In this document: positions 30,641 to 43,600 of the stretch, piece after piece
Layout: every line of letters starts with the position of its first letter
Numbering within the stretch: the stretch's first letter is position 1
Source of the DNA: Saccharum officinarum
Taxonomy: Eukaryota; Streptophyta; Magnoliopsida; Poales; Poaceae
Length of the DNA: 64,000 nt
Direction of reading: 5' to 3'
Assembly: GCA_020631735.1 (NCBI GenBank)
Contig: CM036159.1
Span: forward strand, 98,882,701-98,946,700
Position numbers and translations under genes: made by a program
The notes under the pieces: model-generated
Told to the model about the DNA's origin: nothing
Database searches by the model: none
Seen by the model: only the letters and a program-made list of their open reading frames with translations

Positions 30641-31705
30641 GGAAAAAAGTCTACTTAACCCCCTGAACTATCAGCTAGTGTCTAACCTACACCCCCAACT
30701 ATAAAATCGTCTGTTTTATATCCTGAACTTTTTAAAACAGTTCAAATTATACCCTGGAGCGGTTTTGGACGGCGGGTTTGCTACAGTAAACATGGTTTTG
30801 ATACAGTAACGGCGTTTTGACTTTTCTTTTTCTATTTATTTTCGCTGAATCTTTGAAAAATCATAATAAATCACAGAAAAATTATAAAATAGAAAATCTA
30901 ATTTTGTTAGACTCCACATGAGTAGATCTACACAATGAACATATAATATAGTATGTTTTAGTACAAATCTTTTCTATAACTTTAAATTAGTTAGAAAATC
31001 AAATTTTGTCTGTAATTAATTGGAATAATTCATAGCTACAACTTTTATGGTCCAGTTGTGGTTAAATTTTTATAGTGAACTAATTATTGTATGCTTGAAC
31101 TGTAGTAAAAATTTCATACTAATTGGATCATGTATAATTTAGTTATAGATTTATTTATATTTAACAAACATAAACCTAAACATAAACCTAAATAAATATA
31201 TAACTAAGTTATATATGATCCAATGAGTATGAAATTTTTACTATAGTTCAAGCATATAATAATAACCCCATCATAAAAATTTCACCACAATTGGACCAAA
31301 GAAGCTGTAGTTATGAATTATTCCAATTAATTATAGACAAAATTTGATTTTCTAACTAATTTAAAGCTACAGAAAAAATTTATACTAAAGCATACTATAT
31401 TATATGTTCATTGTGTAGATCTACTCATGTGGAGTTCAACAAAATTAAATTTTCTATTTTATGATTTTTATGTGATTTACTATGATTTTTCAAAGATTTA
31501 GCGGAAATAAATAGAAAAGAAAAAGTCAAAAACCGTCGTTACGGTAGCAAAACCATGTTTACTGTAGCAAAACCGCCGTCCAAAACCGCTCCAGGGTGTA
31601 ATTTGAACGGTTTTGAAAAGTTCAGGATGTAAAACAGACGGTTTTATAGTTGAGGGGTAGGTTAGACACTAGCTGATAGTTCAGGGGGTTAAGTAGACTT
31701 TTTCC
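30641..31705. mobile_element. 1.07-kb foldback (hairpin) MULE-like element
   Basis: Almost the whole element is an inverted repeat with arms of about 525 bp. It begins GGAAAAAAGTCTACTTAACC and ends in the reverse complement ...GGTTAAGTAGACTTTTTCC. A 9-bp duplication flanks it (TTGAGATAT 30632-30640; TTGAGATAC 31706-31714, one mismatch), the Mutator signature. There is no coding content. The centre near 31140-31210 is AT-rich. If transcribed through, it would form a very long double-stranded RNA. Confidence 0.85.
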
Positions 31706-32067
31706 TTGAGATACGAGAGTGAGAGGCCTGAAATTATGCACCAGTCACCAAGGTTAAATAACTATAATCTTCAACGAGGAATAAATCTCAGGCCTCACCA
31801 TCCTGCACTGTTTAGCGTTGTAGACGAGGTCATCCATGCACTGTTTATCACTTCGAATCACGGCATTCGTGCACGGTTCATTACTGTAGTTGACCTTTTT
31901 TTTGCTCCACTATTTTTTCGCACACAAAAAAGATCAGCGCAGCGGAGTGCGCCCCCGTGCTAGTATACTTGGTAGGCAGAAGCCAGAAGAGGTGATTACA
32001 GGGGCCGGGTTCTTCGCTTGCCTTGGCTTTCTCTAAACTCAGGTCTAAAAGCTGTGTTTAGACATTG

Positions 32068-32170
32068 CTCTGTTCACTTAAACTTATCAACCGTACAATT
32101 TCAGTGAAATAACAGTGTTTTTCTCTCACAACAAATCAGCATCAGTCGTTTTTCAGCCAACCGAACAGGG
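32068..32170. mobile_element. Short MITE with TGTTCG/CGAACA ends
   Basis: About 103 bp with ends CTCTGTTCAC and ...CCGAACAGGG. It shares the core GTGTTTTTCTCTCACAACAAATCAGC (inverted) with copies at 48768-48878 and 49384-49496. Target duplications not clear. Confidence 0.55.
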
Positions 32171-32171
32171 A

Positions 32172-32320
32172 CGTGTGTGTGAGTCGTCAAGTCTGACTGA
32201 CTAGCCATCCAGTGCCTGCTTAATCAGTACTCCTAATCACCTAACCAGTGTTTGTGTTCCACTGTGTATGTATTTGGAAGTTTCTCTACCAACCCTGCTG
32301 CCGACTTTCAGATACTCTCA
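32172..32320 (+). repeat. Direct repeat, left copy
   Basis: About 145 bp, from AGTCGTCAAGTCTG through CTGCCGACTTTCAGAT, recurs with about 85-90% visible identity at 33466-33593. The two copies bracket about 1.15 kb of unrelated sequence. Confidence 0.75.
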
Positions 32321-33465
32321 CGGTGCCGGCGCCCGACGTTTGGACATACGCGCGGGTCTAGACGTCTCTGCGCCTGCACTTCGTTTCGCGCGTCCACGCC
32401 ACACCGCCTGAGCATCGCCCGCGCTGTCATAACCACACGGAGACCACTCGTGCCTCTCCGCTTCCCGTGGCTCGGATATCTGCGCCCGCTCGGTGGTGCC
32501 CTAGCAGCTGCAGTATGCGGGCAGGTGGTCTCCCGCAACAAGACTCAATCTACTTTTGAAACATTGAAATGAACATTTGCAACATGCGTATGAAGACAGC
32601 ACGCGTCTAAAACACTTTCAAAACAACATTAAAACACTTGGAAAAACCAATACAAAATAAATGCAACATCCAAATAAACACTTGCAACATATGCGTGAAA
32701 CATATGCAACATCAAATAAACATACTTTCAACATTTGTGTGAAAAAACAGATGAAACATTTGGAACAAATGCTTGCAACATAATTGTATAACTATTGCAA
32801 CATGGGTAACATCCCGATCTACTTTTGCAACATCCATATGAAACACTTGCAACGTACCTTTGAAACATCTGAAACACTTAAAATATACGCTTACAACATG
32901 AGGTTTCAACGCAACACCTCCTTACTGCTTGGGAGAATGGAAGATCATTGACGTGTGGAGTTCACCGATGTAGAGCTCGCTGCTTGGGAGGAGAAGGCCG
33001 CGGTAGGTCCGGTGAAGAAGGCCGCAGTGGGTCTCCACATTGTGCATGTGGAGCATGAGCTGTGCGCGGGGTAAGGTCCGTTGCGAGCTATGCGTGGGGA
33101 GTTCTCCACCGCCCGTCACGAGCCAGAGGCAGGTGAGTTCCGTCCCAGCCACCACGAGCTGGCAGGCGGAGCGCGGGATGTGCGCAGGCGCGGCTCCGTC
33201 CGTTCTGCCGCGGGCGAGCTCGACCCCGGCTACGGTGAGCTAGGCAGCCTCCGCTCCGGCGAGATGAGCGCGGGTAGCCACGGCGAGCACAAGGATGAGC
33301 GCGGGGCCTCCGCACCGGCCAGCCGCCACGGGCTGCGCAGCCGAGCTCTGTTGCGGTGATTTTTTTTTTTATTTTAAAAACTGTGTTGACGTGCGACAGA
33401 AGTAAGTTATTCGGGCTGGCGTCATGGGCATCATCAGGAGTGTCTGGGCGGACGAACATCGAGTC
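32321..33465. other. Insert between direct repeats, CAACAT-rich
   Basis: The left part (32321-32540) and right part (33050-33350) are GC-rich. The middle (32570-32910) is built of many short GCAACAT / GAAACATT variants, like subterminal repeats of grass DNA transposons. No transposase or terminal repeats were identified. Open frames in the GC-rich parts look incidental. Confidence 0.4.
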
Positions 33466-33593
33466 GCCAAGTCTGCCATCCAGCACCTGCTTAATCGGTA
33501 CTAGTCCTAATCACCTAACAGTGGTGGTGTTCCACTGTGTATGGATTTGGAAGTTTCTCTGCAACCCTGCTGCCGACTTTCAGATCCTTTCAC
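33466..33593 (+). repeat. Direct repeat, right copy
   Basis: Partner of 32172-32320: same order of landmarks (CATCCAG, CTAATCACCTAAC, GTTCCACTGTGTATG, TTTGGAAGTTTCTCT). Confidence 0.75.
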
Positions 33594-34327
33594 CTTCCAA
33601 TATGCACGCCACTACTACCTTTTTAGGTTCTTGTAAGTAAGTTGCACAGGTTGTATGCTCCAATCATATTTGGATGGATGATCAGCGCCCACGACTACGG
33701 TTCGATGAAGATTAATTAATTGGTACGTATTGAACTGCTTGTGCAGCGACAGCAGGCGTAGCTCTGAACGCTGAACATGGCATCCGTTCAAGGCCAGAAG
33801 CTTCCAGAATCCTAATCAGGATAGCACTAAATCGACGTCTGATTGGACATCGGTGTTACACAGTGACGGTGCATGCAGCCGGCGGGTCTGCCAGAAGCAG
33901 CCGGGCACTAGCTTTGATGGGTCTTGGGTGGTTAGGGGTTCAATGAGAAGTTCAGAACGGCACTGCAAGGGACTAATCGATTGACTCCAGCAGATGTACA
34001 GTCCAAATTCTTCTTCAGACCTGCAATCATTCATAGCTGATGATAATAGAATTCTGTTTTAAGCTCTCCTTCTGAGTTGAATTGAGGCCAAAATCTGATA
34101 CACCTTGCGTCATGATCTCGCTTGAGGAGTACTTGGACGAACTGGAACTGCGGTGAGCAAGCGCGCCAAAACTGTGGCGTGGAATCTGATTCAGCCTTTC
34201 GGTTTCAGAAAATTCAGAGTTGAGTTTCCCCTGACTCTGACGATGCAAAAGCACGGCATCTCTGATCTGATCCAATCTCTTCCTTGTCCAGATGGAGTAT
34301 AAAACACGGTTTGCCCATCATTTTCGG
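33594..34327. other. Spacer left of the assembly gap
   Basis: No retroelement, kinase or other gene signature recognised. Minus-strand open frames at 33816-34034 and 34027-34275 show no family hallmarks. I looked here for the missing kinase C-terminus and did not find it. Confidence 0.4.
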
Positions 34328-34427
34328 NNNNNNNNNNNNNNNNNNNNNNNNNNNNNNNNNNNNNNNNNNNNNNNNNNNNNNNNNNNNNNNNNNNNNNNNN
34401 NNNNNNNNNNNNNNNNNNNNNNNNNNN
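34328..34427. other. Assembly gap (100 N)
   Basis: Exactly 100 N. The 5' half of the adjacent copia element should lie here or be deleted. Confidence 0.98.
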
Positions 34428-37400
34428 TTCGGTGTGACAGCACGGGGCCTTTACACCTTCGCTTCCCGGCGTCTCCTTCGTCTTCTTCGCCGACCCCTAT
34501 GTCAGCTGCTTTCGCCACCTCTTCTTCCTCCATCACTTGGCACCGGCGCCTCGGCCATCCTGGTCGTGATGCCCTGATGCAGCTCAGTCGCAGTTCCGAC
34601 ATTCGGTGTCCTCGGACTCCCGGTGAGCATTTGTGTCATGCGTGTCAGCTGGGCCGTCATGTCCGTCTTCCTTTTCATAGTTCTTCTCTCAGGCGGCTCA
34701 CATCTTTGATCTTATACATTGCGACCTTTGGACTTCTCCTGTCATCAGTATTTCCGGCTACAAGTTCTATCTTGTGCTGCTTGATGATTTCTCTCATTAC
34801 TCCTGGACTTTTCCTCTTCGTGCAAAGTCTGAAGCTTTCCCCGCCATTCTCCACTTCTTCGCGTGGGTGTCCACACAGTTCGGCCTCACCATCAAGGCCG
34901 TCCAGTGCGACAATGGTCGTGAGTTCGATAACTCGCGCTCCCGTGCCTTCTTTCTCTCTCACGGTGTCCAGTTGCGCATGTCTTGCCCGTACACCTCCTC
35001 CCAGAACGGCAAGGCTGAGCGCATGATTCGCACCACCACCGAGACCATGCGCACCCTCTTGCTTCAGGCATCACTCCCTGCGCGCTTCTGGGCTGAGAGC
35101 TTGCATACCTCCACCTATCTCCTTAACCGCCTTCCTTCCGCTGCCTGCCCTGCTCCCACACCACACCACGCCCTTTTCGGTACCCCTCCTCGGTACGACC
35201 ACCTTCGCGTCTTCGGATGTGCGTGTTACCCTAACACCACAGCTACCGCTCCCCACAAGCTGGCACCTCGTTCAACTCTCTGTGTCTTCCTCGGGTACTC
35301 CCCGGATCACAAGGGTTACCGGTGCTATGACCTTACCTCTCGTCGCGTCCTCATCTCTCGCCATATGGTGTTTGATGAGTCTGTCTTCCCCTTCTCCTCC
35401 ACCCCCACTCCCACGTCCAACCCCGATCTTGACCTCTTCTCCTTGTTTCCCACTGACGCGGTGGTCGAGCCACCTTTTCGGTTGTCTACCACAGGTACTG
35501 CTCCACCGTGCCCTTCACCGGGGCCGTGCCCTCGCTCGCCGCCCGCCGGTGACACCCCTTGCTTGGACCTAGCGGGATCCCCTCACGGGCCGGCCACCGT
35601 CACTACGCCTGACGTGGGTCCCGGGCCGTCGACTTCGGCACCACCTGCGCGCTTCGCCCAGCCGGTGCTCGTCTACCAGCGACGTGCACGACCGGAGCCG
35701 CCGCATACGTCTCCACCGGTGGCTCCTTCGTCGGGGTGCCCTCGACCACCGACTGCTTCTTCTCCGCCGGCGACACCGACACCGCCACCGAGATCTCCGG
35801 ATGCCCGTGTCATGACGCCGGTGTACCACCCCCGCTGCTTCACCGACACCCGCGTCATGTTCACCCGATGGTGACGCGACACGCGGCGGGGACCCTGCAG
35901 CCCCGGGCTCTTGCGGCGATGCCCGGTGACTCGCAGATCTCTCCGGTACCCTCTTCCGTCCGCGAGGCCTTGCTGGACCCTCACTGGCGCCGCGCGATGG
36001 AAGAAGAGTATGCGGCTCTACTCGCCAACCGGACCTGGGATCTGGTGCCACGTCCCCCAGGCTCCAACGTCGTTACCGGCAAGTGGATCTGGACACATAA
36101 GCGCCGGGCGGATGGCACTCTCGAGAGGTACAAGGCTCGTTGGGTTCTCCGGGGTTTCACTCAGCGGCCTGGTATTGACTACGATGAGACCTTCAGTCCA
36201 GTGGTGAAGCCGGCTACAGTCCGCACGGTGCTCTCCCTCGCACTCACTCGGTCTTGGCCTGTGCATCAGCTGGATGTCAAGAATGCCTTCCTGCATGGTC
36301 TTCTCACTGAGACAGTTTACTGCAGTCAGCCGGCCGGGTTTGTTGACTCCTCAAGTCCTGACATGGTCTGCAGGCTCAACAGATCTCTCTATGGCCTCAA
36401 GCAGGCGCCCCGGGCATGGAACCATCGCTTTGCTGCCTTTCTGCGATCACTGGGGTTTGTGGAGGCCAAGTCCGATACGTCCCTGTTCATCTTCCACCAT
36501 GGAGCTGAGACTGCGTATCTACTGCTCTATGTTGATGACATTGTCCTCACCGCCTCCAGTGAGTCACTCCTTCGCCGCATCATCACCTCTCTTCAGCGGG
36601 AATTTGCTATGAAGGATTTGGGTGTGCTCCATCACTTCCTTGGGGTCACTGTTGCGCCTCATCCTGCTGGACTCCTTCACCAGGCAGTACACTCTTGACA
36701 TCCTTGAGCGAGCGGGGATGACAGACTGCAAACCCTGCTCCACTCCAGTTGACACGCAGGGTAAGCTGTCTGAGGCTGAGGGGCCCCGGTGTCTGATCCC
36801 ACCGCGTACCGGAGTCTTGCTGGTGCTCTCCAGTACCTCAACTTCACTCGACCGGACATCACTTATGCGGTTCAGCAGCTGTGCCTTCATATGCATGATC
36901 CGCGGGAGCCCCACCTCACTGCCCTCAAGCGTCTCCTCCGCTACCTCCGCGGCACTGTGGGCTACGGCCTGCTCCTTCACCGGCGGTCCTCCACTGAGAT
37001 GGTTGTCTACACTGACGCTGACTGGGCCGGATGTCCGGACACTCGGCGCTCCACCTCCGGCTACGTTGTCTTCTTGGGCGGCAACCTGGTGTCCTGGTCG
37101 TCCAAGCGTCAGCAGGTGGCCTCCCGCTCCAGCGCCGAGGCGGAGTACCGCGCCGTGGCCAATGGCGTGGCCGAGGCTTCTTGGCTCCGACAGCTCCTGG
37201 CCGAGCTCCATAACCCTCTTCTCCGAAGCACGCTTGTCTACTGCGACAACGTCAGTGCAGTCTACCTCTCCACCAACCCCGTGCAGCACCAGCGGACCAA
37301 GCATGTGGAGATTGACCTTCACTTCGTCCGAGATCGGGTGGTCATCGGCGCGGTGCGAGTCCTACATGTACCTACGACGTCCCAGTTCGCCGACATCTTC

Positions 37401-37659
37401 ACCAAGGGCCTCCCGTCGTCGACCTTCACCGCCTTTCGCTCCAACCTCAACATCACCAGTGGCTAGTTGAGTCTGTGGGGGGGCTCGTGTGTATTTTCTT
37501 TTCCTGGTGTACAGTCTGACTCCGCTGCGTCGGTAGCTCAGACTGCGGGAGGGTGTTGGAGTATATGTGTGTGGCCCATGTGGCTAGGCCCATGAGGCCC
37601 ATGTATGCTACCCTATATAGCTACCCTTCTAGGGTTAGCCTAATCAATGAAATCCAACA
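34428..37659 (+). mobile_element. Ty1/copia retrotransposon, 5'-incomplete and decayed
   Basis: Domains in copia order on the plus strand. GAG-pre-integrase (WHRRLGHPGRDALMQL, HACQLGRH; about 34540-34690). Integrase core (LVLLDDFSHYSW, KAVQCDNGREFDN, SCPYTSSQNGKAER; 34774-35350). Reverse transcriptase (KWIWTHKRRADG, QLDVKNAFLHG, LYGLKQAPRAW, LLYVDDIVLT; 36070-36560). RNase H (TDADWAGCPDTRRSTSGYV, SSAEAEYRA, TKHVEIDLHF; 36990-37330), with TAG at 37464-37466. Integrase before RT defines copia. The frame shifts at about 34700, 35860, 36690 and 36785. The 5' LTR, gag and protease are missing at the gap. A polypurine tract (GCGGGAGGG) abuts the 3' LTR. Confidence 0.9.
37554..37659 (+). repeat. 3' LTR of the copia element, only 106 bp
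   Basis: Starts TGTTGGAGTATATG and ends AAATCCAACA: a perfect 7-bp inverted pair (TGTTGGA/TCCAACA) right after the polypurine tract. CTATATAG at about 37611 can serve as TATA box. Both termini look intact, so the LTR is either naturally very short or internally deleted. Confidence 0.75.
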
Positions 37660-37699
37660 AAAGGTACCCCAAATTACAACTCAACGAGTAAATCAGTAC

Positions 37700-40600
37700 A
37701 TTAAAGAAGGGATGTTGTAATGCTTGCTCAGCAGTTGGCCTCCTTCGTGGATCCCAGGAACAAAGTTGCTTTCAAAACAAAGCAAAATGGTACCCATGTT
37801 AATATTGAGAATTGCCAATGGACAAATAAAGTAAAGCAACAAAACATAGATATATCTACAGCATAAAAGGTGTGGAATTAGTACTTGGATAAACCCAGAA
37901 CTTTGTTTTATATCCAAACAGCATAGAAGCAGTCTATAGATGTACCTGGATCAAGTCAATTGCTTCCAAGGAAGCATTAGGAATAAGCTCCCATAAGTTT
38001 CTTGGAGGAATCTGTCAGAAAGGAAAAACAATCAAGCCAAGGGACTGGAAACATTTAATCCAATTTCTCCAGATGGAACTCAATTTCACCTGAAAAAACT
38101 TAAAGCTACATGAACGAGGCAGGTTCATTCCCTCTGGCCAGATAGTGCAATCTGGGGTCCCAAGCACAGTGCATATTTTGTAAAGCTGATCTGTCTCACT
38201 GTTAAAAAACAAAAGAAGCAATGTAAAATCACACAATATCAATGGTAAAAATATTGCAAATGTTGTTTAAATGTTTCAGTGCACGCTTTAAGCTCTTACA
38301 CTTCAACAGCATCAAGCATATAAGGTTGCCTATATACATGTACGAAGTAAGGCATCAGCCAAACACAGTTGCAGATGTGAGGCATTTATATTAAAGTTTA
38401 AAATAGTAGGCATAGCATAGCATAGCAGATAGTGTAGAGTGAGGTTCCAGGCTAGTGGTGAGCTATATATACCCATTAAGACAAAACACAAATATACTTG
38501 TGCATTAGAAGTTTTAGTTCAGCAGAACTAAAGTTGATTACTGAAAATAAAACATTATAACCTATCACCTATAGTGCAAAAACTAAAGTTCACATCAGCA
38601 TAACAAAACAGGTAGCATACATGTGCTAAACAGGTATCATACATGCACTAAGGCCCTGTTAAAATTAATACATGATAACTGCGGAAGCAATATAGTGATC
38701 GTCCACAAAAATCATCACTGCAATATTACCTTTCACCAGGAAAAAGAGGGGACAGTGTAAAAAGCTCAGCCAAAATAGCACCAACCGCCCACATGTCTGC
38801 AAAAGCGCACAGCTATTAATGGTGATATCACAAGCTAAAAGCCACAAAGATAAAAGTTATGCATTTCAAGAAAAAAGAGCACGTTATTGTTTGCTCGTTG
38901 TTGAGTTGGTACTATGTGGTGTACTGATGTTTGGATACAATCATAGTATGAGAAGCTATAAAGTATGACAAACTAATGGCTTGCAGAGTACAACAAATCT
39001 TTTTCTAGCGACCTTTTGCAGCATAAGAAGAATCATTTCCATGCATTATGTGTAGTGGTATTGGAAATAGAGTAGGCTATACATAACAAGAAAGTATAAA
39101 AGGTTAATAGCACACCAAAAGGCAGGACAAGGGCACCAGGAAATTACCAATAGCAGGTGTATAAGCTGAAGATTGCAGTAGAACCTCTGGAGCCCGATAC
39201 CTAAAGAATGATGATCTTGAGGCTTTAGTTGCATAATATATTGTTATATATATAAACAAATTTCAAATTTCATACACGAACTCACCATCTGGTGGAAACA
39301 TAATCAGTGTAAGGAGGATTGGAAGATACTTCTCTAGCCAACCCAAAGTCAGCAATTTTAACAATACCATTTGTCACCAACAAATTCTCTAAGCAAATAG
39401 ATAGGGGGAAAAACTAATTATTTTAACAGGAACAATGACAAGATAATTCCAATGTAATATCAAGAAGCCACATTACCAGGTTTCAAATCACGGTGGAAAT
39501 ACCCGTTATTATGCATATATGCAAGACCTTGCAGCATTTGGACCATAAAGTTCCGTATATCCCCTTCAGGGAAAGGAACTTGCCTTTCCCTTATGACATC
39601 ATATAAATTACACTCCTGAAAAGAAAAAATCAGCTGACATTTCAGCAAGGGACAAACTACATAAAGAACATTTAGATGCAAGTAAGAAAGCAGTCTAGGA
39701 AAACCCAATGGTTCATCTGAAAGAAGTATACACCTCTCACTAAGTGAGCATAATACATCACAAATATAAGGAAATAGTAGTGGTTCACACATTTAATGAA
39801 GAAACATAGGTGAACTGATTTTGTGGCTAATATAACCCAAAGTACAATGACAATTTAGTACGTTTAGTGTCGTTCTCAAGTTAACAATAAAAAAAATCGA
39901 CATCTCAGTAATGTGTGCCTTTGAGGGAATAGCATGGTAAATTAGTTTTTTTTTCTCTTCCTTTTATTTATAACAAAAATATGGTAAAAAAAACATGCCA
40001 GAAGTAGCAAGGAACAAACCATGTGTTCAAAGATGAAGAACAGCTCATGATTTTCCATCGTCACCTCCTTCAGCTTCACAATGTTAGGGTGAATTAGTTT
40101 CTGAAGAGCCTGCAGAAGGATAGTTCTTTGTTAAGAAAACAAATGTCATGTGGGGCCAACCCTACATCCGGCGCAGGCGCGCCCGCGACGTCCGCCGTGC
40201 CGCTGAACGCGCGGAGCGCGCGCAACAGGCCGCTGCGTCCTCCAGCGGTTAAGATGGAAAGATAGATTTTTATTTGTTAGTGATTTCCCTAGAATTAAGG
40301 TGTGAGTAGTTTCCTTTTGCATGCACCGCCAAGAGGCTATTTGTATTGAGAGACACCGAGTTGATTCATTAAGCAAGATCATTAACCTAATTCTATCTCT
40401 CTCTCTCAACTCTCAAGCCCGAGCCGCTGTGAGGGGTATAACCTCCGCGATCGGAAGACACGGCACGAGACTACGAACTCCGTAGTCGAGGGCCAGCTAC
40501 CCTAGATCACCAGGCCCTTGACAACCTGGTATCAGTTAGCCGTCGATCCTCATCCGCCGCCGCCGCTAGCAACACCCCCACTTCTGCCGCCGCCACTCAC

Positions 40601-43600
40601 CACAATTCCACCCCCCCATCGTCCCCTACTTCAGCCGCCTCCGTCACCATGACAGAACCCACCATGGCCGATCTCCTGAAGGCGCTGGAGGCACTCACCG
40701 CGGACGTGACCGCCATGAAATCCGACATGGCGACCATGAAGGCCACTTCCTCGTCGTCGTCCGGCAGCGGGGGCGATCGTCGTGCGGAGGGACCGCGCGA
40801 ACAGGAGTTCCACCCGAAGCACAAGAAGTGGGATTTCCCCCGCTTCGATGGAACGTCCGACCCGATGCTCTTCCTCAACAAGTGCGAGGCCTTTTTCCGC
40901 CAGCATCGCACCATGGTGGACGAACGCGTCCCCATGGCGTCGTACCATCTGGATGATGTCGCGCAGCTCTGGTTCACCCAGCTGCAAACCGATGAAGGCA
41001 CGCCGAACTGGAGCCACTTCAAGGACCTCCTCAACCTCCGGTTCGGCCCCCCTCTCCGATCCGCGCCCATGTTCGAGCTCGCCGAGTGCCGCCGCACGGG
41101 CACCGTGGAGGAATACTCCAACCGCTTCCAGGCCCTCCTTCCATGCGCGAGTCGGCTCGAGGAGGCGCAACGCGTCCAGCTCTACACCGGGGGCCTCCTT
41201 CCGCCACTCAGCCACGCCGTCCGGCTGCATAACCCGAACACTCGTCGCCACCATGAGCCTGGCGCACCAGGTGGAATTGATGGAGCAGACTCGGCCGGCG
41301 CCGCCTCCACCCCGAGCGCCTCCGCGCGGCATCCTGCCCGGTCCGGCGCCACGACCGCCGCTCCCGGCTCACCAGCAGCCCTTGGCGCTTCCGGCTCCAC
41401 CGGCGACCGGCCAGCCGGGCCAGGGTCGCGGCGAAACCAATCTCCGCCGCCTCTCCCCGGCCGAGATGGCGGAACGGCGCCGCCAAGGCCTCTGCTTCAA
41501 CTGCAATGAACCATACACCAGGGGCCATAACCGTTTCTGCAAACGTCTCTTCTTCGTGGACGGGGTGGAGGTCGACGACGCCGTGGACACCATGGACGCA
41601 GCGGCCGCCGCGGAGGCTGACGCGGGGGCCGAAGCTCCCTGCTACTCCCTCCACGCCGTCGCGGGCGTCCCCGTTGCGGACACCATCCAGATTAAGGTGT
41701 CCGTTGGTGCGGCCTGCCTCATCGCCTTGCTCGACAGCGGCTCCACTCATAGCTTCATCGGCGAGGATGCAGCGCGCCGCACGGGGTTGACAATCCAAGC
41801 TCGGCCCCGCATGACCGCCACGGTCGCCAACGGCGAGCGCGTGGCCTGCCCAGGCGTCATCCGGAGTGCCCCCTTCTCCATCAACGGCACGGGCTTCCAC
41901 ACCGATCTTTTTGTTATGCCTCTTGCAGGGTACGAAGTAGTGCTGGGTACCAATTGGATGGGCACGCTCGGACCCAACGTGTGGAACTTCGCGGCTCGCG
42001 CGATGTCCTTCCAGTACGAAGGCCGCACCATCAGTTGGGACGGGGTGCCGTCGTCGTCAGTCGCCAGCCTGCAGACCATCGCGGCGGCCAGTGGGACGCT
42101 CCTGGACGAGCTCCTGGCCGCCTACGAGGACATCTTCGCTGCGCCGTCGGGACTACCGCCACAGCGCACGCGGGACCATGCCATCGTCCTCAAACCCGGC
42201 ACGGGCCCCGTCACGGTGCGGTCGTACCGCTATCCAGCGGCACACAAGGATGAGCTAGAACGCCAGTGCGCCGCCATGATCGCGCAGGGCGTCGTCCGTC
42301 ACAGCGACTCGCCATTCTCCTCCCCGGCCCTCCTCGTCAACAAGGCCGATGGCTCGTGGAGATTCTGCGTTGACTACCGCGTCCTCAACGCACTCACCGT
42401 CAAGGACGCCTTTCCGATCCCTGTCGTGGACGAGCTCCTCGACGAGCTACATGGAGCGCGCTACTTCACCAAGCTTGATTTGCGCTCGGGGTATCACCAG
42501 GTGCGGATGCGCGCCGAGGACATCCACAAGACGGCGTTCCGCACCCACGACGGCCTGTATGAGTTCTTGGTGATGCCGTTTGGGCTGTGCAACGCCCCGG
42601 CCACGTTCCAGGCGCTGATGAACGACATACTCCGGGCCTACCTTCGGCGGTTTGTCCTAGTCTTTTTCGATGACATCTTGATCTATAGCACTTCATGGAC
42701 AGATCATCTCCGGCACCTGCGCATCGTCTTCGAGCTCCTGCGCCACCATCGTCTATTCGTGAAACACTCCAAGTGCTCCTTCGGGGTGGACGCCGTCGCG
42801 TACCTCGACCACACCATCTCAGGAGCCGGCGTCGCCATGGACCCCGCCAAAGTCCAGGCCATCCACGACTGGCCTCGCCCACGCTTTGCTCGTGCGGTGC
42901 GCGGCTTCCTCGGGTTGGCGGGTTACTACCGGAAATTCGTCCACAACTACGGGTCGATTGCCGCGCCACTCACGGCGCTCTTGAAGAAGGATGGGTTCGC
43001 CTGGAACTCTACAGCGGAAGAGGCTTTCGGCGCCCTCAAAGCGGCCGTCACGTCAGCGCCAGTACTGACCCTCCCGGACTTCTCCAAGCCTTTCGCCGTC
43101 GAGTGCGACGCGTCGACGTACGGCTTCGGCGCCGTGCTACTCCAGGACGGCCACCCGGTCGCCTTTTTCAGCCGGCCAGTGGCGCCCCGGCACCGCTCCC
43201 TGGCGGCATATGAACGAGAGCTCATCGGTCTCGTGCTCGCGGTGCGGCACTGGAGGCCATACTTGTGGGGCCGGCACTTCGTCGTCAAAACGGACCACTA
43301 CAGCCTCAAATTCCTCCTGGACCAGCGTCTCGCCACCATTCCGCAGCATCATTGGGTGGGCAAGCTGCTTGGCTTCGACTTCACCGTCGAGTACAAGTCC
43401 GGGAAGACCAACACTGTGGCGGACGCGCTCACGCCGTGACGCTGAGAAGACAGCATGGGCGCCCTCAGGTCCATATCGGCGCCGCGCTTCGACTTCATCT
43501 CCAGGCTTCGCCAAGCACAGGCTCTGGACCCGGCGTTGGTGGCCATCCATGATGAGGTCCGTGCTGGCACCCGCGTCGCGCCGTGGTCGGTGCGGGACGG

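Noticed and set aside
34027..34275. 82-aa minus-strand frame considered as the missing MHK C-terminus
   Set aside because: No similarity to the tail expected for the family and no splice link to exon 11.
40146..40409. 87-aa minus-strand frame repeated identically at 44922-45185
   Set aside because: It is antisense of the two LTRs, which explains the duplication; no protein family recognised.
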